Source of the DNA: Batillaria attramentaria
Lineage: Eukaryota; Mollusca; Gastropoda; Batillariidae
Direction of reading: 5' to 3'
NCBI GenBank assembly: GCA_018292915.2
Contig: JACVVK020000202.1
Coordinates: forward strand, 12,501-76,500
Length of the DNA stretch: 64,000 bases
Shown: positions 21,473-32,531 of the stretch, one piece after another
Layout of the letters: each line of letters starts with the position of its first letter
Numbering within the stretch: the first letter of the stretch is position 1
Translations under genes and position numbers: made by a program
The notes under the pieces: generated by a model
What the model was told of the DNA's origin: nothing
The model's database searches: none
Seen by the model: only the letters and a program-made list of their open reading frames with translations

Positions 21473-22561
21473 GAGGAGGGTTACACGGTGGCGGAGAAGG
21501 CAGCCATCGGGACGATCCTGACCTTCATGGTGTTCGTTGCCGTCGTGGGCAACCTCCTCGTGTGCGCCGCCGTCTTTACCGACCGCCGCCTCAAGCGTAA
21601 CTCCAACTTCTTCATCGTGTCGCTGGCCATCGCCGACCTGCTGGTCGCCCTGGTCGTCATGACGTTCGCCATCGCCAACGACATCCACGGCAGGTGGGTG
21701 TTCGGGGCGGTGTTCTGCAGGATCTGGATCTCCTCGGACATCATGTGCTCTACCGCCTCCATCCTCAACCTGTGCGTCATCTCGCTGGACCGCTACGTGC
21801 ACATCCGGGACCCGCTGCGCTACGAGGCGTGGATGACGACGAGGAAGACTGTGTTGTTCATCGGCACCGTGTGGATCCTGTCCGCCCTCATCTCCTTCGT
21901 GCCGACTCACCTGGGCTGGCACGAGTCGCCGAGCGGGCAGAACTCCACCACGGACAACGAGCTGTGCATCTTCGACCTGAACCCCATCTACGCTGTCGTG
22001 TCTTCCACCATTAGCTTCTACATCCCCTGTATAGTCATGGTGTCCATCTACGTGCGGCTCTACGTGTACGCACGGAGGCACGTGGAGACCATACGCCGCA
22101 CGCACACGGCCGAGCGGTTCCACAGCAACGGGTCGACCAAAGGCTCGTACAAGGTGTCGGACCACAAGGCGGCCGTGACGCTGGGGATCATCATGGGGGT
22201 GTTCCTCATATGCTGGGTCCCCTTCTTCATCGTCAACCCCATAGCCGCCTTTTGCAGCACGTGCATCCCGAAACTAGTGTTCCAGATTCTCACGTGGTGC
22301 GGGTACGTCAACTCGTGCCTCAACCCTATCATTTACTCTATCTTCAACACGGAGTTCCGGGAGGCGTTCCGACGCATCCTGTTTCCAAAGTGCTACCTGG
22401 ACAAACGGTCTAAAGACCCGTTCGGGGCCAGTTCCACCTCCAACACTGTGAACAAGCGAGTGAACAAAGCGGAATACGGACCGCCTCTGACAGAAAACGG
22501 AGCTAGCGTCCGGAGAAATAGCCGGGAGCGGCTATTCGCGGACAAGGTGACCTCATTATGA
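21473..22561 (+). CDS. D1-like dopamine receptor R1 (Dop1R1 type), exon 2
   Basis: This exon encodes 362 residues with all seven helices of a class A amine receptor. With exon 1 the protein has 396 residues. Visible residues (joined numbering, approximate): GN in helix 1; LAIADLL in helix 2; Asp123 (3.32, amine anchor) in WISSDIMCSTASI; DRY at 140-142; Cys116 and Cys199 for the loop disulphide; Ser211, Ser212 and Ser215 (5.42, 5.43, 5.46) for catechol binding; SDHKAAVTLGIIMG before CWVPFF (281-286); NPIIY (318-322). The short third loop and the SDHKAAVT motif match invertebrate Dop1R1 receptors, which raise cAMP through Gs. A sequon NST lies in loop 2. The exon starts after TTTCAG; it is GC-rich relative to its surroundings, as expected for old coding sequence. 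Identity as a dopamine receptor is strong by family; ligand is not tested. Confidence 0.9.
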   Translation, partial: EEGYTVAEKAAIGTILTFMVFVAVVGNLLVCAAVFTDRRLKRNSNFFIVSLAIADLLVALVVMTFAIANDIHGRWVFGAVFCRIWISSDIMCSTASILNLCVISLDRYVHIRDPLRYEAWMTTRKTVLFIGTVWILSALISFVPTHLGWHESPSGQNSTTDNELCIFDLNPIYAVVSSTISFYIPCIVMVSIYVRLYVYARRHVETIRRTHTAERFHSNGSTKGSYKVSDHKAAVTLGIIMGVFLICWVPFFIVNPIAAFCSTCIPKLVFQILTWCGYVNSCLNPIIYSIFNTEFREAFRRILFPKCYLDKRSKDPFGASSTSNTVNKRVNKAEYGPPLTENGASVRRNSRERLFADKVTSL

Positions 22562-23775
22562 TGTAACCGCTGTGATTATAGTGTGGGCCAAAGTGACGTC
22601 ATAGTGGCGAGTAATCCTCTGATGACGCCGTAGCGGTCAAGCGTGCCAATGTCGTCATTGTAGTGATTTCTGATTTTGTAAAAATCCAACCTGCACAAAT
22701 TAGCCGATTATTGTGATGTTTACACTCTCAGTTTCCAGACGCTGCGAAGTAAGATTTTCATTTTTAGTTTCTACAAGTTTGAACTCCTAACGAGACGTGC
22801 TGCGTCCGTCGCTTAGGAGTGGTGAAAATGCACTGTGATTTCTTACGAAACAATGGCATGGACCTGCTGAAAGAATAACTCTGCGTTGATTTCGGATACA
22901 AATCTAGCGAACAGCTCAGAAAGACGGGGCTAACTGTGTATATTGTACGGGTCTTTTCGTGGGGGGGGGGGGGGGGGGGGGGGGGGAGGGGAAGGAGAGA
23001 GAGAGAGAGAGAATCTTGGCAACTGAAAGGTGCCGTGTAGAAAAGTATTGATCTGGATACGGTTTAAATGCTCCATGGGATGTAATCATGTGATTGTTAT
23101 GTTGCCAAAACAGTTCAGAAATAAGACACCAGTCATGAACCGTCGCTTGGGTCTCCGTACCTGCTCATGATAGGTTCCATCGAATCAGTAAGGGTGACTG
23201 AACTTCGCATGATTATTATTATTATTATCTGACCCATGATGGGCACGGACCAGGAAGAGACACCATCGACTCACTCACCACGGCGGTACTGCTGTCTGCG
23301 AGGCCGACCTCAGGTCGCGTTTGATCTGCCTGTACCGTGTACGAAGACTGAACAGGCAGAATAAAAACGACCTGAGGTTAACAGTGTGTGATACCAACAT
23401 ATCGTCTTCGTGGCCATGAGTTGAAAAAGTGGCTTTGGCTCAAGAGAAAGGCAACACGATGTAAATCTGTAGATAGGGCCAGGTTGCTAGCAGCGAAATG
23501 CTGTCTGAGGTCGAGACGAGAGAAGGGACTATTGGCTCATTAATCTCACGTTACGCTGCGCGGGTGCCGGTGTTGAGAACATCCAGGAACCATAACAGAA
23601 CGAGTGGAGGTGCATGGTAGACTGATTGTGGTCGGTTAATTTGTCGGGAAACGTGCTCAGAAACTCGTCTAGCAATGGTCATTAGCAGACAGAACTACGC
23701 GAGGTATGTGCAGTATTGGTACTGACTGACTCCAACTGACCACGTCCGTGATTCCCTCTGTGCGTGTGTGCTTAC
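22562..23775. other. R1 3' flank
   Basis: Follows the TGA stop. GTGACGTCAT near 22591 is a CRE-like word. A G run of about 24 lies at 22962-22986 followed by (GA)n. AATAAA at 23360-23365 is a possible polyadenylation signal, about 800 bp past the stop. No element or gene is otherwise recognised. Confidence 0.45.
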
Positions 23776-23802
23776 ATGAGAGAGAGAGAGAGAGAGAGAG
23801 AG

Positions 23803-23930
23803 GGTGGGCGGGTGGGTGTTTGGGGGTTTAACGTCCTTTTCCACCACATACGGGTGATATCAAAGACGGGGCAACGATGAAAAAGCCAGCACAAATATTT
23901 GGCCCCAGCCGGGATACGAACTCACGACCG
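23803..23930 (-). mobile_element. SINE-A, head truncated, between two (GA)n runs
   Basis: Minus-strand tail and body from GGGTGGGCGGGTGGGTGTTT to GGGATACGAACTCACGACC, where a (GA)n/(GT)n block (23930-24060) begins. Another (GA)n run (23778-23802) touches the 3' end. The element lacks the 5' 50 bp. Confidence 0.88.
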
Positions 23931-24145
23931 AGAGAGAGAGAGAGAGAGAGAGAGAGTGTGTGTGTGTGTGTGTTTGTAGAGAGAGAGAGAGAGCAGAGAG
24001 AGAGAGAGAGAGAGAACGAACGAATTTTGGGGGTTTCTGAGAGAGAGAGAGAGAGGCGTTATGTAGGTTAGCGACTGACACAGATAGAGAGGAGAAGCGA
24101 TATGTAAGTTCGCGAATGCGTGTGTGAGAGAGAGGGTGGGGGTGG
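23930..24145. repeat. (GA)n-dominated low-complexity block
   Basis: Runs of GA and GT interrupted by GCAGAG and GAACGAACG. The phrases GTTATGTAGGTTAGCGA, ATATGTAAGTTCGCGA and GTATGTAAGTTTGCGAACG (24059, 24099 and 24172) show a diverged 40-70 bp repeat beneath it. Confidence 0.8.
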
Positions 24146-24872
24146 CCGGGGCGGGGAGGGGGGGGGGGGCCGTATGTAAGTTTGCGAACGCAGTCCAGTG
24201 ATAAACGCTGCACGGAGGAACCCTGACTACGCCGAAACAAGGTACGCCAACAATAAATGAACTGTGATCAATATAAGCCGTATGTTGACTATACCTGTTC
24301 TGTCTAATCATTTTTCATAGTCGATGAATCATTGACAATGTGACGTATGATGTGTATTGCTGTTTCTGAAGTTGCGCTCACGCAGTGTGCCCCGGGCACA
24401 CACCAGACGCTTTGCAGTGTCTGCATGACCCGATAGCTTTCATGCCTCGACTACGTGAGCGGCATGGCAAATATTTTCCGCCTGTGATGTGAGTTCATTA
24501 AATGCCGACATATGTATCTGAGCTTCAGCCTTATGTCATAATGTTCGTTTTCTAGTTTTGTTTGTTATTGTTGTTTTGTTTTTTCCCCCTCAACACCCCA
24601 CCCCCACCCTTCCTCCCCCTCCCCCCTCCAGCCCCTCCTGTTCCGGCTAAGCTTCCTACGATCAGTATCTGTGTGCGTGCGAGAGTTGGTTGATGAGCAA
24701 CACAGATATAAATCGGGTGCCCTGAAGCGCTGTGGAATAATATTGCTCGGTTGACTGATAATTACGGTAAGCGCATTACTGATGTTACGGCGACGCAGAT
24801 TGAGCTGTTTTTGGCGATGGGGATGGGGCCGGATTGGGTCGAGGACACACAGGACAAATCAGTTGTGCGTGC

Positions 24873-24878
<6 letters not shown>

Positions 24879-24926
<48 letters not shown>
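24879..24926. repeat. (GT)n-(GA)n compound microsatellite
   Basis: About 17 GT units run into GAGAGAGAGAGAGAG at the left edge of the 52-bp array. Confidence 0.95.
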
Positions 24927-24927
<1 letters not shown>

Positions 24928-26110
24928 GTGGGGTGTGGTGGGAGGATGTGGGTTGTGGTAGGGGGCTTAGGAGAAGAAACTGGGGGTTTCTGGTAGTGTG
25001 TGGATTGTGGCAGGGGTCTTAGGAGAAGAAACTGGGGGTTTCTGGTAGTGGGTGGGTTGTGGTAGGGGCCTTAAGAGAAAAAACTGGAGGTTTCTGGTAG
25101 TGTGTGGGTTGTGGTAGGGGCCTTAGGAGAAAAAACTGGGGGTTTCTGGTAGTGTGTGGGTTGTGGTAGGGGTCTTAGGAGAAGAAACTGGAGGCTTCTA
25201 GTAGTGTGTGGGTTGTGGTAGGGGCCTTAGGAGAAAAAAACTGGGGGTTTCTGGTAGTGTGTGGGTTGTGGTAGGGGTCTTAGGAGAAGAAACTGGAGGC
25301 TTCTAGTAGTGTGTGGGTTGTGGTAGGGGCCTTAGGAGAAGAAACTGGGGGTTTCTGGTAGTGTGTGGGTTGTGGTAGGGGTCTTAGGAGAAGAAACTGG
25401 GGGTTTCTGGTAGTGTGTGGGTTGTGGTAGGGGCCTTAGGAGAAGAAACTGGGGGTTTCTGGTAGTAGAGAGAGAGAGGTGGGGTGTGGTGGGAGGATGT
25501 GGGTTGTGGTAGGGGGCTTAGGAGAAGAAATTGGGGTTTCTGGTAGTGTGTGGGTTGTGGTAGGGGCCTTAGGAGAAGAAATTGGGGATTTCTGGTAGTG
25601 TGTGGGTTGTGGTAGGGGGCTTAGGAGAAGAAACTGGGGGTTTCTGGTAGTGTGTGGATTGTGGCAGGGGTCTTAGGAGAAGAAACTGGGGATTTCTGGT
25701 AGTGTGTGGGTTGTGGTAGGGGCCTTAGGAGAAGAAACTGGGGATTTCTGGTAGTGTGTGGGTTGTGGCAGGGGTCTTAGGAGAAGAAACTGGGGATTTC
25801 TGGTAGTGTGTGGGTTGTGGTAGGGGCCTTAGGAGAAGAAACTGGGGATTTCTGGTAGTGTGTGGGTTGTGGCAGGGGTCTTAGGAGAAGAAACTGGGGG
25901 TTTCTGGTAGTGTGTGGGTTGTGGTAGGGGTCTTAGGAGAAGAAACTGGGGGTTTCTGGTAATGTGTGGGTTGTGGTAGGGGTCTTAGGAGAAGAAACTG
26001 GGGGTTTCTGGTAATGTGTGGGTTGTGGTAGGGGCCTTAGGACTGAAAGAAAGTGGGGGTTTCTGGTAGTGTGTGGGTTGTGGCAGGGAGCTCAGGAGAA
26101 GAAACTAGGG
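24926..26110. repeat. 52-bp G-rich tandem array, about 22 units
   Basis: The unit is GTGTGTGGGTTGTGGTAGGG, G(C/T)CTTAGGAGAAGAAACT and GGGGGTTTCTGGTA, with a 52-bp period (for example 25101, 25153 and 25205). The array start, GAGGTGGGGTGTGGTGGGAG, recurs at about 25476, so the array consists of two blocks of about 550 bp, each starting with (GA)n. G triplets and quartets repeat in every unit. It lies between R1 and R2. Confidence 0.95.
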
Positions 26111-26976
26111 GGGTGAGGGTGTAGGGGTGATGTGTGTGTGTCTGTGTGTGTGTGTGTGTGTGGGGGGGGGGGGGATCCGTGTTCATTACATGATATTACA
26201 AGCTAATGACGCACACGACACCTGTTGATGTCGAAGAGATTTAGGAACCTGCGTATGAATGTTATTTTGTTTGTCAAACGAGCGACTGATGTGATACGAT
26301 GCTAAAAGTATGCATACCTGTTAGGATAAAAACATGAGACAAATCTTCCGTGAAAAATCGGTATTTTCTTACTTGCTTTGACAACTTCCTCTCTACCTTT
26401 TCCGGTTTCACCAGTCACCCTTCATTCTATCACTTTTCCTCCACTCCCCCCCCCCTCCTCCAACTCCCAACACCATCAACCCCCTCCCCCACCCCCACCC
26501 CTCCCCACCTCGGCCACACATGCAGACTGACACACAACCATTTCCCTGTTCTTTTTTTTCTGCAGGAGTTGTTTGAAGCACCGTTCCACAGCATTTCGGC
26601 TTTATTATAGTGAAGAAATCACTCAGTTTTGTGAAGTGTATACCTATTGGAAAGCAGTATGGTAACATAAAACAAAATACAATGAGTTTGGAAGTTCATG
26701 ACGCAAATTGTTGTTGCCGACGTTACAACAAAAATATTAGGGTCAATTTTTGTTTTTGTTTTTGGTGTTTGTTTCATCAATACAAATCTACAAGTACTTT
26801 CAGTTTGCGTTCTTGTTTTCTCGATGGCCTGAATCATGATGTGAAAAAAAAATTTACCATACCGTTTATATTATCTCTTGCTGAATGTTTTCAGCCAACC
26901 TGAAAGATGTTGCGTTAATGTGTCTGTTGTCTTTGGTTTTCAGAATGTCTCAACCATGCATTATTATAATGATTTG

Positions 26977-27007
<31 letters not shown>

Positions 27008-27171
27008 TTCACTCATGTATATTGTGTATGCTTGTACACTTAAAGTTGCTTCGAGAGCAATGTTGAATTATTACTTGCAAAGTTTCATACGCATAATCAT
27101 TAAATTTGATTTATAGTGTACGTCTTTCTTGGGGTCGTGTTTTACTTGGAATGACTGGTTTTGCTCTCGCC
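26111..27171. other. Unassigned intergenic sequence
   Basis: Includes (GT)n at 26129-26161, a C-rich patch at 26445-26515 and (TTTA)n at 26978-27009. No element or coding sequence recognised. Confidence 0.5.
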
Positions 27172-27209
<38 letters not shown>

Positions 27210-27215
27210 ACACAC

Positions 27216-27259
<44 letters not shown>

Positions 27260-27277
27260 ACACCCACACACGCACAC

Positions 27278-27318
<41 letters not shown>

Positions 27319-27330
27319 CACACACAAGCT
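27172..27330. repeat. (CA)n / (CGCA)n microsatellite
   Basis: CA runs with CCACAC interruptions pass into (CGCA)n at 27280-27318. Confidence 0.96.
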
Positions 27331-27546
27331 GGCTCCAAGCTGAAGTTACATTTGTGCGGTATGTCTGCGTTAAAAAACAAAGCGTAATAGTATGCTGCGT
27401 TTATCACTTGAAGGCGTTTTAGCTGCAACAAAGAGATCGTGAACCAGCTAAGGAAACCCAATTACTGACGTAGACACAGCTGTAACAGATTTCAAAATCG
27501 CTTTGAACAGCTTCAAACGAAAGCTAGACACCAACCCCCCTCAAGC

Positions 27547-27553
27547 ACACGCA

Positions 27554-27623
<70 letters not shown>

Positions 27624-27625
27624 CG
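27547..27625. repeat. (CGCA)n-(CA)n microsatellite
   Basis: CGCA units precede about 24 CA units, the reverse order of the array at 27172-27330. Confidence 0.95.
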
Positions 27626-28018
27626 CACACGCTCGCACGCCCAAGACAAAATCATTTTAGGGGATGTGTTTCTTCTACACGTTCTATAATTATTTTACAG
27701 CATGCACTAGCTTCTGATGGGTGAATGAGTACCTCTACAGATGAATTTGCCAGACTGTATCGTCATGGTTTTGTAAGTTTGGCATCTCTCTGATGCATGT
27801 ATATACATGTTTTTTTCACCCTCTTTGAAACGACACCGGATTTCCACCAGTCTCAGAATCATGATAGACGATTGGATCTATTTCCGTCTTCAACGATATC
27901 TGGGTAAATGATATCTATACGTCAGAATTAAAAGGAGAGAGAGAGAGAGAGGAGAACAAGATTTGCCTTGTTTGGCACCGACAGTCTCCGAAGTGGAAGA
28001 GGTGAGTTTTAAGAGCTA

Positions 28019-28622
28019 CCGGCCCCCGTGGTGTAGTGGTTAGCACTTCGGACCATGGACCGGGAGACCCGGGTTCGAGTCCCAGTCATGGCAAGCGGGA
28101 TTTTTCCTGCCTCGGTCAGCTCCTACCAAGAGCGGGTGTGCTATGGGCCCAATGGGGAGGCTGTTGCCACACACAGTCGAACTTCATCCACTTCACGGGT
28201 GCGACTCTGGGGTGCTTCCCTTGGTATGACACGTCTTATGATGTGAATGATTACACGGCCTGCACCGCAGATGCTGTACTTCCCCTGCCTGGTGAACGGC
28301 TGGATATGTTTGATAGGAAGCGCTTAATGCGGCCCTGTCCCACAGTCCCAAACCACACGGACCTCCATCATCTTACCATCAACCTCATCTCCATCATCAT
28401 GCATAACATAAATTGCCCCAGCCCTCGAGCCCTCCATGGATTCCACCCATGACCTGGGAGGAACACCACCGGAGCTGGCAAAGAGTTGGGGCAGCCAACA
28501 CCCCCCCCCCCCCCAAAAAAAAAAAAAAAAAAATAAATAATAATAATAAATAATAAATAAAAATAAAATAAATAAATACAATAATAATAATAAGATAAAA
28601 AAAAAAAAAAAAAAAAAAACAA
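28019..28622 (+). mobile_element. SINE-B, full-length copy with A-rich tail
   Basis: The tRNA-like head GGCCCCCGTGGTGTAGTGGT followed by TAGCAC has a clear A box, and GACCCGGGTTCGAGTCCCAG supplies box B. A body of about 420 bp follows (CAAGCGGGATTTTTCCTGCC, GTGCTATGGGCCC, GACACGTCTTATGATG, ATGCGGCCCTGTCCCACAGT, ACCTGGGAGGAACACCACC, GGCAAAGAGTTGGGGCAGCC), then poly-C and an A/T-rich tail to 28622. A second copy is at 48073 and a 3' fragment at 54647. Confidence 0.88.
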
Positions 28623-29149
28623 CAACCAACAAAACCACAAATCAACAACAAAAGTTTTAAGGGCTCTTACGAAAGACTTGTCGTTGGGAGCTTCCCAAAG
28701 AGGCTCTGGCAGAGAGTTCCACAAAGTGTGACAGAAAACACACAAAATTATGCGTGTACGTATCAATCTTACTGGCTGGCGATATTATTTATTGTGATTT
28801 CAACTGAGGCAACCGAATACACCCCTGAAAAAGCACTAATTGAAGAATTAGTCCCCCCCTCCATCCCCCCCCCCCCCCCATAAAAGAAATAAATAAATAA
28901 AATAAAATAAATAAGATAAAATGCACATGGTGCATTCTGCATATGCTTTTCTTTCTTTGTCTATAATACTTTCAAAATCAGCAAAAACTGCTTGAATGTA
29001 AAAGGTTCTGCAATTAGTTACAGAAGTTGAAAGAAGGATGGTGTAGATGAGAGAACCTTTTGACATCGACTCACACACAAAATACATAATCAGGTCGTCC
29101 TGACCTTCCGCGTCGAACGTGGAATGTAGAACACGAAGGAAACGTCAAA

Positions 29150-29260
29150 AGACATTTTGACGCAATAGTAATCGCGCAGTGTGTCTGAAAAAGTGACAAA
29201 AATGGTCTGTGATCTAGTGACACAAAACAGAGACGAAGACTACACATGTTTTGTGAGCAC
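29150..29260 (+). promoter_or_regulatory. Candidate R2 promoter with decayed CRE module
   Basis: At 29194 the sequence TGACAAAAATGGTCTGTGA and a following GTGACACAAAACAGAGACGA align with the R4 upstream module (TGACGTAAATGTTCTGTGA, then CGTCACAAGATGACGA). The module starts 126 bp before the candidate ATG, similar to 112 bp in R3 and 122 bp in R4. Both CRE cores are damaged here. AACGTCAAAAGACA at 29142 also resembles the R3 flank. Confidence 0.45.
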
Positions 29261-29319
29261 AGCGACGGTGCTGCAAACTTCAGTAAGGTGTATGTGACTA
29301 GGTTCCCGATCGCACGGTT

Positions 29320-29328
29320 ATGGAAGCG
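29320..29328 (+). CDS. D1-like receptor R2, coding exon 1 (three codons)
   Basis: ATGGAAGCG is followed by the donor GTAAGC. The phase-0 junction joins to the acceptor at 31221-31223 (GCAG) and continues as TPSPSKGSRQM before helix 1. The call rests on analogy with R3 and R4, whose two- and three-codon first exons have the same form, and on the upstream module. A very short exon cannot be proven from sequence alone. Confidence 0.5.
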
Positions 29329-29639
29329 GTAAGCACATTAATAATAATGATTATGATTGTTTCCTTTTAGATATGATTATGCGGTCGTTTTAGATTTCTC
29401 CTTTCCTCCACTCATTATGACCCTGACAATCAGATCTTCGACTGTGGTAGGCTGGAGTGATTCATTTGGCAACTTTTGTTTTTCCTTTCACCTTTACCAC
29501 CAAGCTGACTGGAGCGCACGCGAGGAGCCTGTACACTGCACTGTACATGGAACATACACCCACCCAGTCCTGTACAACTCCTTCCCTCGAACACTGACAG
29601 CCTGGAGTAAACTTCCAACAAGCACCGGTGTAGTCGGAA

Positions 29640-30020
29640 AATAACACTGCGGGGGAAAAAAACTACAGGAGTGTTTTTTTCCCAGTAAAATAACACTGGG
29701 AGTGTTATTTTTCTAGGAAGATTACACTCCTTCACCCAGGAAAAAATGACTACGCCCAGGAAATTAACACTACCCCAGGAAAAAAAAAAGACTGCTCTAG
29801 TTTTTCATTTCAGTGTGCAAGTTCGAAATAAACAAAAGTTTGACAGAGTTTAGTGCGTTCCAATTTAAAGTATTATTTCATGTATTTTAGGGTTAGGGTT
29901 AGGGTTAGGGATAGGCTCACTGCCTTCGTGTACTCTGAACAAAATGAACACAATTCACGCAACAAACACCCTAGGAAAAATACACTCCCAGTGATTTTTT
30001 CATGGAAGTATTTTTTGCCT
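29640..30020. repeat. Degenerate repeat with CCCAGGAAAAA / AACACT words
   Basis: ATAACACT, GGGAGTGTTATTTTTC, CACCCAGGAAAAAAT, CGCCCAGGAAATTAACACT, CCCCAGGAAAAAA and CCCTAGGAAAAATACACTCC recur in both orientations. It looks like overlapping inverted remnants of an unrecognised element in R2 intron 1. Confidence 0.5.
29887..29910 (+). repeat. Interstitial telomere-type repeat (TTAGGG)4
   Basis: Four perfect TTAGGG units followed by ATAGG. TTAGGG is the telomere repeat of most animals including molluscs. It lies in R2 intron 1. Confidence 0.9.
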
Positions 30021-31060
30021 CCTACACCGGCTCGGCTCCCTCGCTTGAGTCCTTCCGGGAGAGACTTGGCTACAGCCTCCACAATCTGCAGTCAACCGCC
30101 GCCACCCCTTAACTGTACGCCCCCCCCCCCCCCCCCCCCCCCCCAATGTACATAGTTTCAACTTTTTAACTCTCCAACCCACCCGACCATCCCCGGTTAT
30201 CGTGTCACACCGCAGAGTTATTTACGCTCTACGAGCCCAACTCTTCAGAGGACTGAAGAAGAAGAAATCAGAAACAGTATGAACTTTGCGCATTTTCTAT
30301 GAAGTCCTCATCTCTGCATGGCCCTTCGCGTGGCTGGTCTGACAGCCTTGAAGCCTTGGACAGTATGTAGTGTGTCGCTATGCATGGCTAAGAAACTTCG
30401 GGCTTTGTATCACCGTGTTTGTAGAGAAACAACAACAAACTTATTCTCGGGCAATTCCAAACTATTTGTTCGAATATGGACGGTCAGTTACGCCTGTTTC
30501 TCAGTCTCCAGTTACGCAATTTCTGCTGCACGCGGCAAAACTCTGTGCGGAATTCTTCGTAAAATATGTATAGAAAAAGACACACATCGTTTGAACGTAA
30601 TTATGTGAGTAAAAGCAACTCTGGAGACTAAGAAACAGAGCTCACATGATTAGTTCGAGCGGGGTGCGGCGAAAAACACCGCGAGACGGTTCAATTGTTT
30701 GTTTGGGTTTGTTTGTTTATTTGGTTGTTTGGTTGGTTGGTTGGTTGGTTTCTTTAAGGGGGGGGGGGGGAGTGCGGGGGGAGGGTGTCAAGAGTACTTA
30801 CAAATCAGGGTAAGAGAAAGTGTTCACAACGCGCACTATATGAGATGCCCCGTAAGTGAAGGCCGGCCGTATACACGTGATTGACACCGGTCTATGTTTT
30901 GTCACATCAAGTATATTTCGTGCACGTTCAGCATTAAATGTTTTACGACGACAGGGACGACGACGTTAACTAAACGTTTCGACGACAAAACACATTAAAA
31001 AAAAAAAAGGCTGAGGCAAATGTTTGAATTATGGTAATATATGTATGATTGGTACAAGTT

Positions 31061-31176
31061 ACAAGCGACGACGACGACGACAACGATGACGACGACGACG
31101 ATGATGATGGTGGTGATTGTGATGATGGTGGTGATTGTGATGATGGTGGTGATGGTGGTGATGGTATTGATGGTGG

Positions 31177-31220
<44 letters not shown>

Positions 31221-31223
31221 CAG
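31061..31223 (+). repeat. (GAY)n repeat at the R2 splice acceptor
   Basis: GACGACGAC and GATGATGGT units run up to the acceptor GATGATGCAG. The 40 bases before it (GGTACAAGTTACAAGCGACG) match those before R4 exon 2 (GGTACGAGTTACAAGCGACG), so intron ends are homologous. The reading frame is open through the repeat, which would let a retained intron encode an Met/Val-rich leader. Confidence 0.88.
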
Positions 31224-32531
31224 ACACCTAGCCCGTCAAAAGGCAGCCGACAGATGCGCATTGTTTCGGCCAGCGCCCTTCCAGTGCTCATCACACTCGT
31301 GTCAGTGTGCGGCAACGTCTTCGTGTGCCTGGCGATCGTTACCCACCGGCGGCTGAGAACCGGCTACAACCTCTTCATCTTCTCGCTAGCCGCCGCCGAT
31401 CTCCTGGTCGCCTTGTTCGTCATGATCCCAGCCGTCCCGTACGACGTGAATCATTGGGATGGCTGGCCGTTCGGACATGATTTCTGCCACTTCTGGCTGG
31501 CGTGCAACCTTCTGGGCAGCGCGGCCTCCATCTTCAGCATCTGCCTCATCACGTTGGACAGGTACTTGCTCATCACCGACGCCTTTTGGTACGAGGACTG
31601 GCTGACCGTCCGCAAGGCCTTTATGTGCATATTGTGCGTGTGGCTGCTGGCGGCTGGCGTGGCCACTGTGGACGTGCGTATCGGCATACACGACCACAGC
31701 CACGGTGACTCGCAAAAGTGGAGTGTACGGCAAAACTTTCAGCAGAACGCTACCGGTGGTCTGTCTTCTCTGGAAACGGCGACAGGCAGGCAGGTCTCGA
31801 CTGAGCAAAGCACAAACGACATTGACACATGTGACATACGGTTCACCTTCATTCACGGCGTGGCATCGGCGTGTGTCACATTCTACATTCCCGTTGTCCT
31901 GATAGTTTTCTGCTATTCACGGCTCTACCGCATTGCACAGAGGCACGCGAAGGCGATCCGTCGCACCAGCCTCTCTCTGAGTAAGAAGGAAAGCAAGTCA
32001 GCGTACAGTCTAGGCGTAGTCATCATGGCCTTTTGCGTGTGTTGGCTCCCGTTCTTCTTAGTGAATCCTATTGTCGCCTACTGCGGGGACTGCGTGCCTC
32101 GGCCGTTGCACAGGGTGGTCCGGTGGTTTGGCTATTTGAACTCGTGTGTCAACCCCTTCATTTACACGACCCTCAACACTGACTTTCGGAAGGCCTTCTG
32201 GAGCATTTTCTACCACGAAGCTTTGAGCAGGAGGACGACGTTTAGGGTCGGGGCGGAACCCATGCGAACAGTGTCCAAGAGGGCAACGTCACTGCATAGG
32301 TCAGTCCATTACCGACGAGAGGACGTGTCAGATGACTTGTCAGAATTGAGCACAGCATCACTCCATGGCACGAATGTACCATCGACCAATGTGTCCCCAC
32401 CATCAGTCCGAGGGGAACCACCATCAGCGGCGGGGTTGCCTTCATCAGCGGAAGGGGTAGCACCACCAACGGAAGTGTTGCATTCACTAGCAGCTCAGGC
32501 GTCTCCACCACCAGTTGAAGGAACGGATTAA
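31224..32531 (+). CDS. D1-like receptor paralogue R2, exon 2 (Asn at 3.32)
   Basis: This exon gives 435 residues; with exon 1 the total is about 438. Seven helices are visible: CGNVFV (helix 1), AAADLLVA (2), CHFWLACNLLGSAAS (3), LDRY, CWLPFF (6) and NPFIY (7). The amine-anchoring Asp 3.32 is replaced by Asn (codon AAC at 31506-31508). The helix-5 serine set reads S-A-C-V-T, keeping 5.42 Ser with Ala at 5.43 and Thr at 5.46. Disulphide cysteines are kept. The second extracellular loop is long (about 55 residues) with an NAT sequon. The third loop is short. The C-tail is Ser/Pro-rich with imperfect repeats such as PPSAAGLPSSAEG. The family is clear and an intact frame suggests a working gene, but the ligand cannot be assumed to be dopamine. 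Confidence 0.85.
   Translation, partial: TPSPSKGSRQMRIVSASALPVLITLVSVCGNVFVCLAIVTHRRLRTGYNLFIFSLAAADLLVALFVMIPAVPYDVNHWDGWPFGHDFCHFWLACNLLGSAASIFSICLITLDRYLLITDAFWYEDWLTVRKAFMCILCVWLLAAGVATVDVRIGIHDHSHGDSQKWSVRQNFQQNATGGLSSLETATGRQVSTEQSTNDIDTCDIRFTFIHGVASACVTFYIPVVLIVFCYSRLYRIAQRHAKAIRRTSLSLSKKESKSAYSLGVVIMAFCVCWLPFFLVNPIVAYCGDCVPRPLHRVVRWFGYLNSCVNPFIYTTLNTDFRKAFWSIFYHEALSRRTTFRVGAEPMRTVSKRATSLHRSVHYRREDVSDDLSELSTASLHGTNVPSTNVSPPSVRGEPPSAAGLPSSAEGVAPPTEVLHSLAAQASPPPVEGTD

Noticed and set aside
21449..22165. A 238-codon minus-strand frame opposite R1
   Set aside because: It is a shadow of the GC-rich receptor exon; the + strand frame has all seven helices and conserved motifs. Equivalent shadows occur opposite R2 and R4.
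22591..22600. GTGACGTCAT downstream of R1 as a promoter element for R2
   Set aside because: It lies 6.7 kb from the R2 start with no neighbouring promoter signals; a chance or unrelated site is as likely.
28368..28766. Open frames over the SINE-B tail and A-rich tract
   Set aside because: They consist of SINE sequence and translated A/T-rich repeats.
31041..31223. Met/Val/Thr-rich N-terminal extension of R2 (and similar for R4 at 43298-43450)
   Set aside because: The extension is translated trinucleotide repeat directly before a good AG acceptor, and homologous non-coding intron sequence surrounds it. The micro-exon start is a better model.
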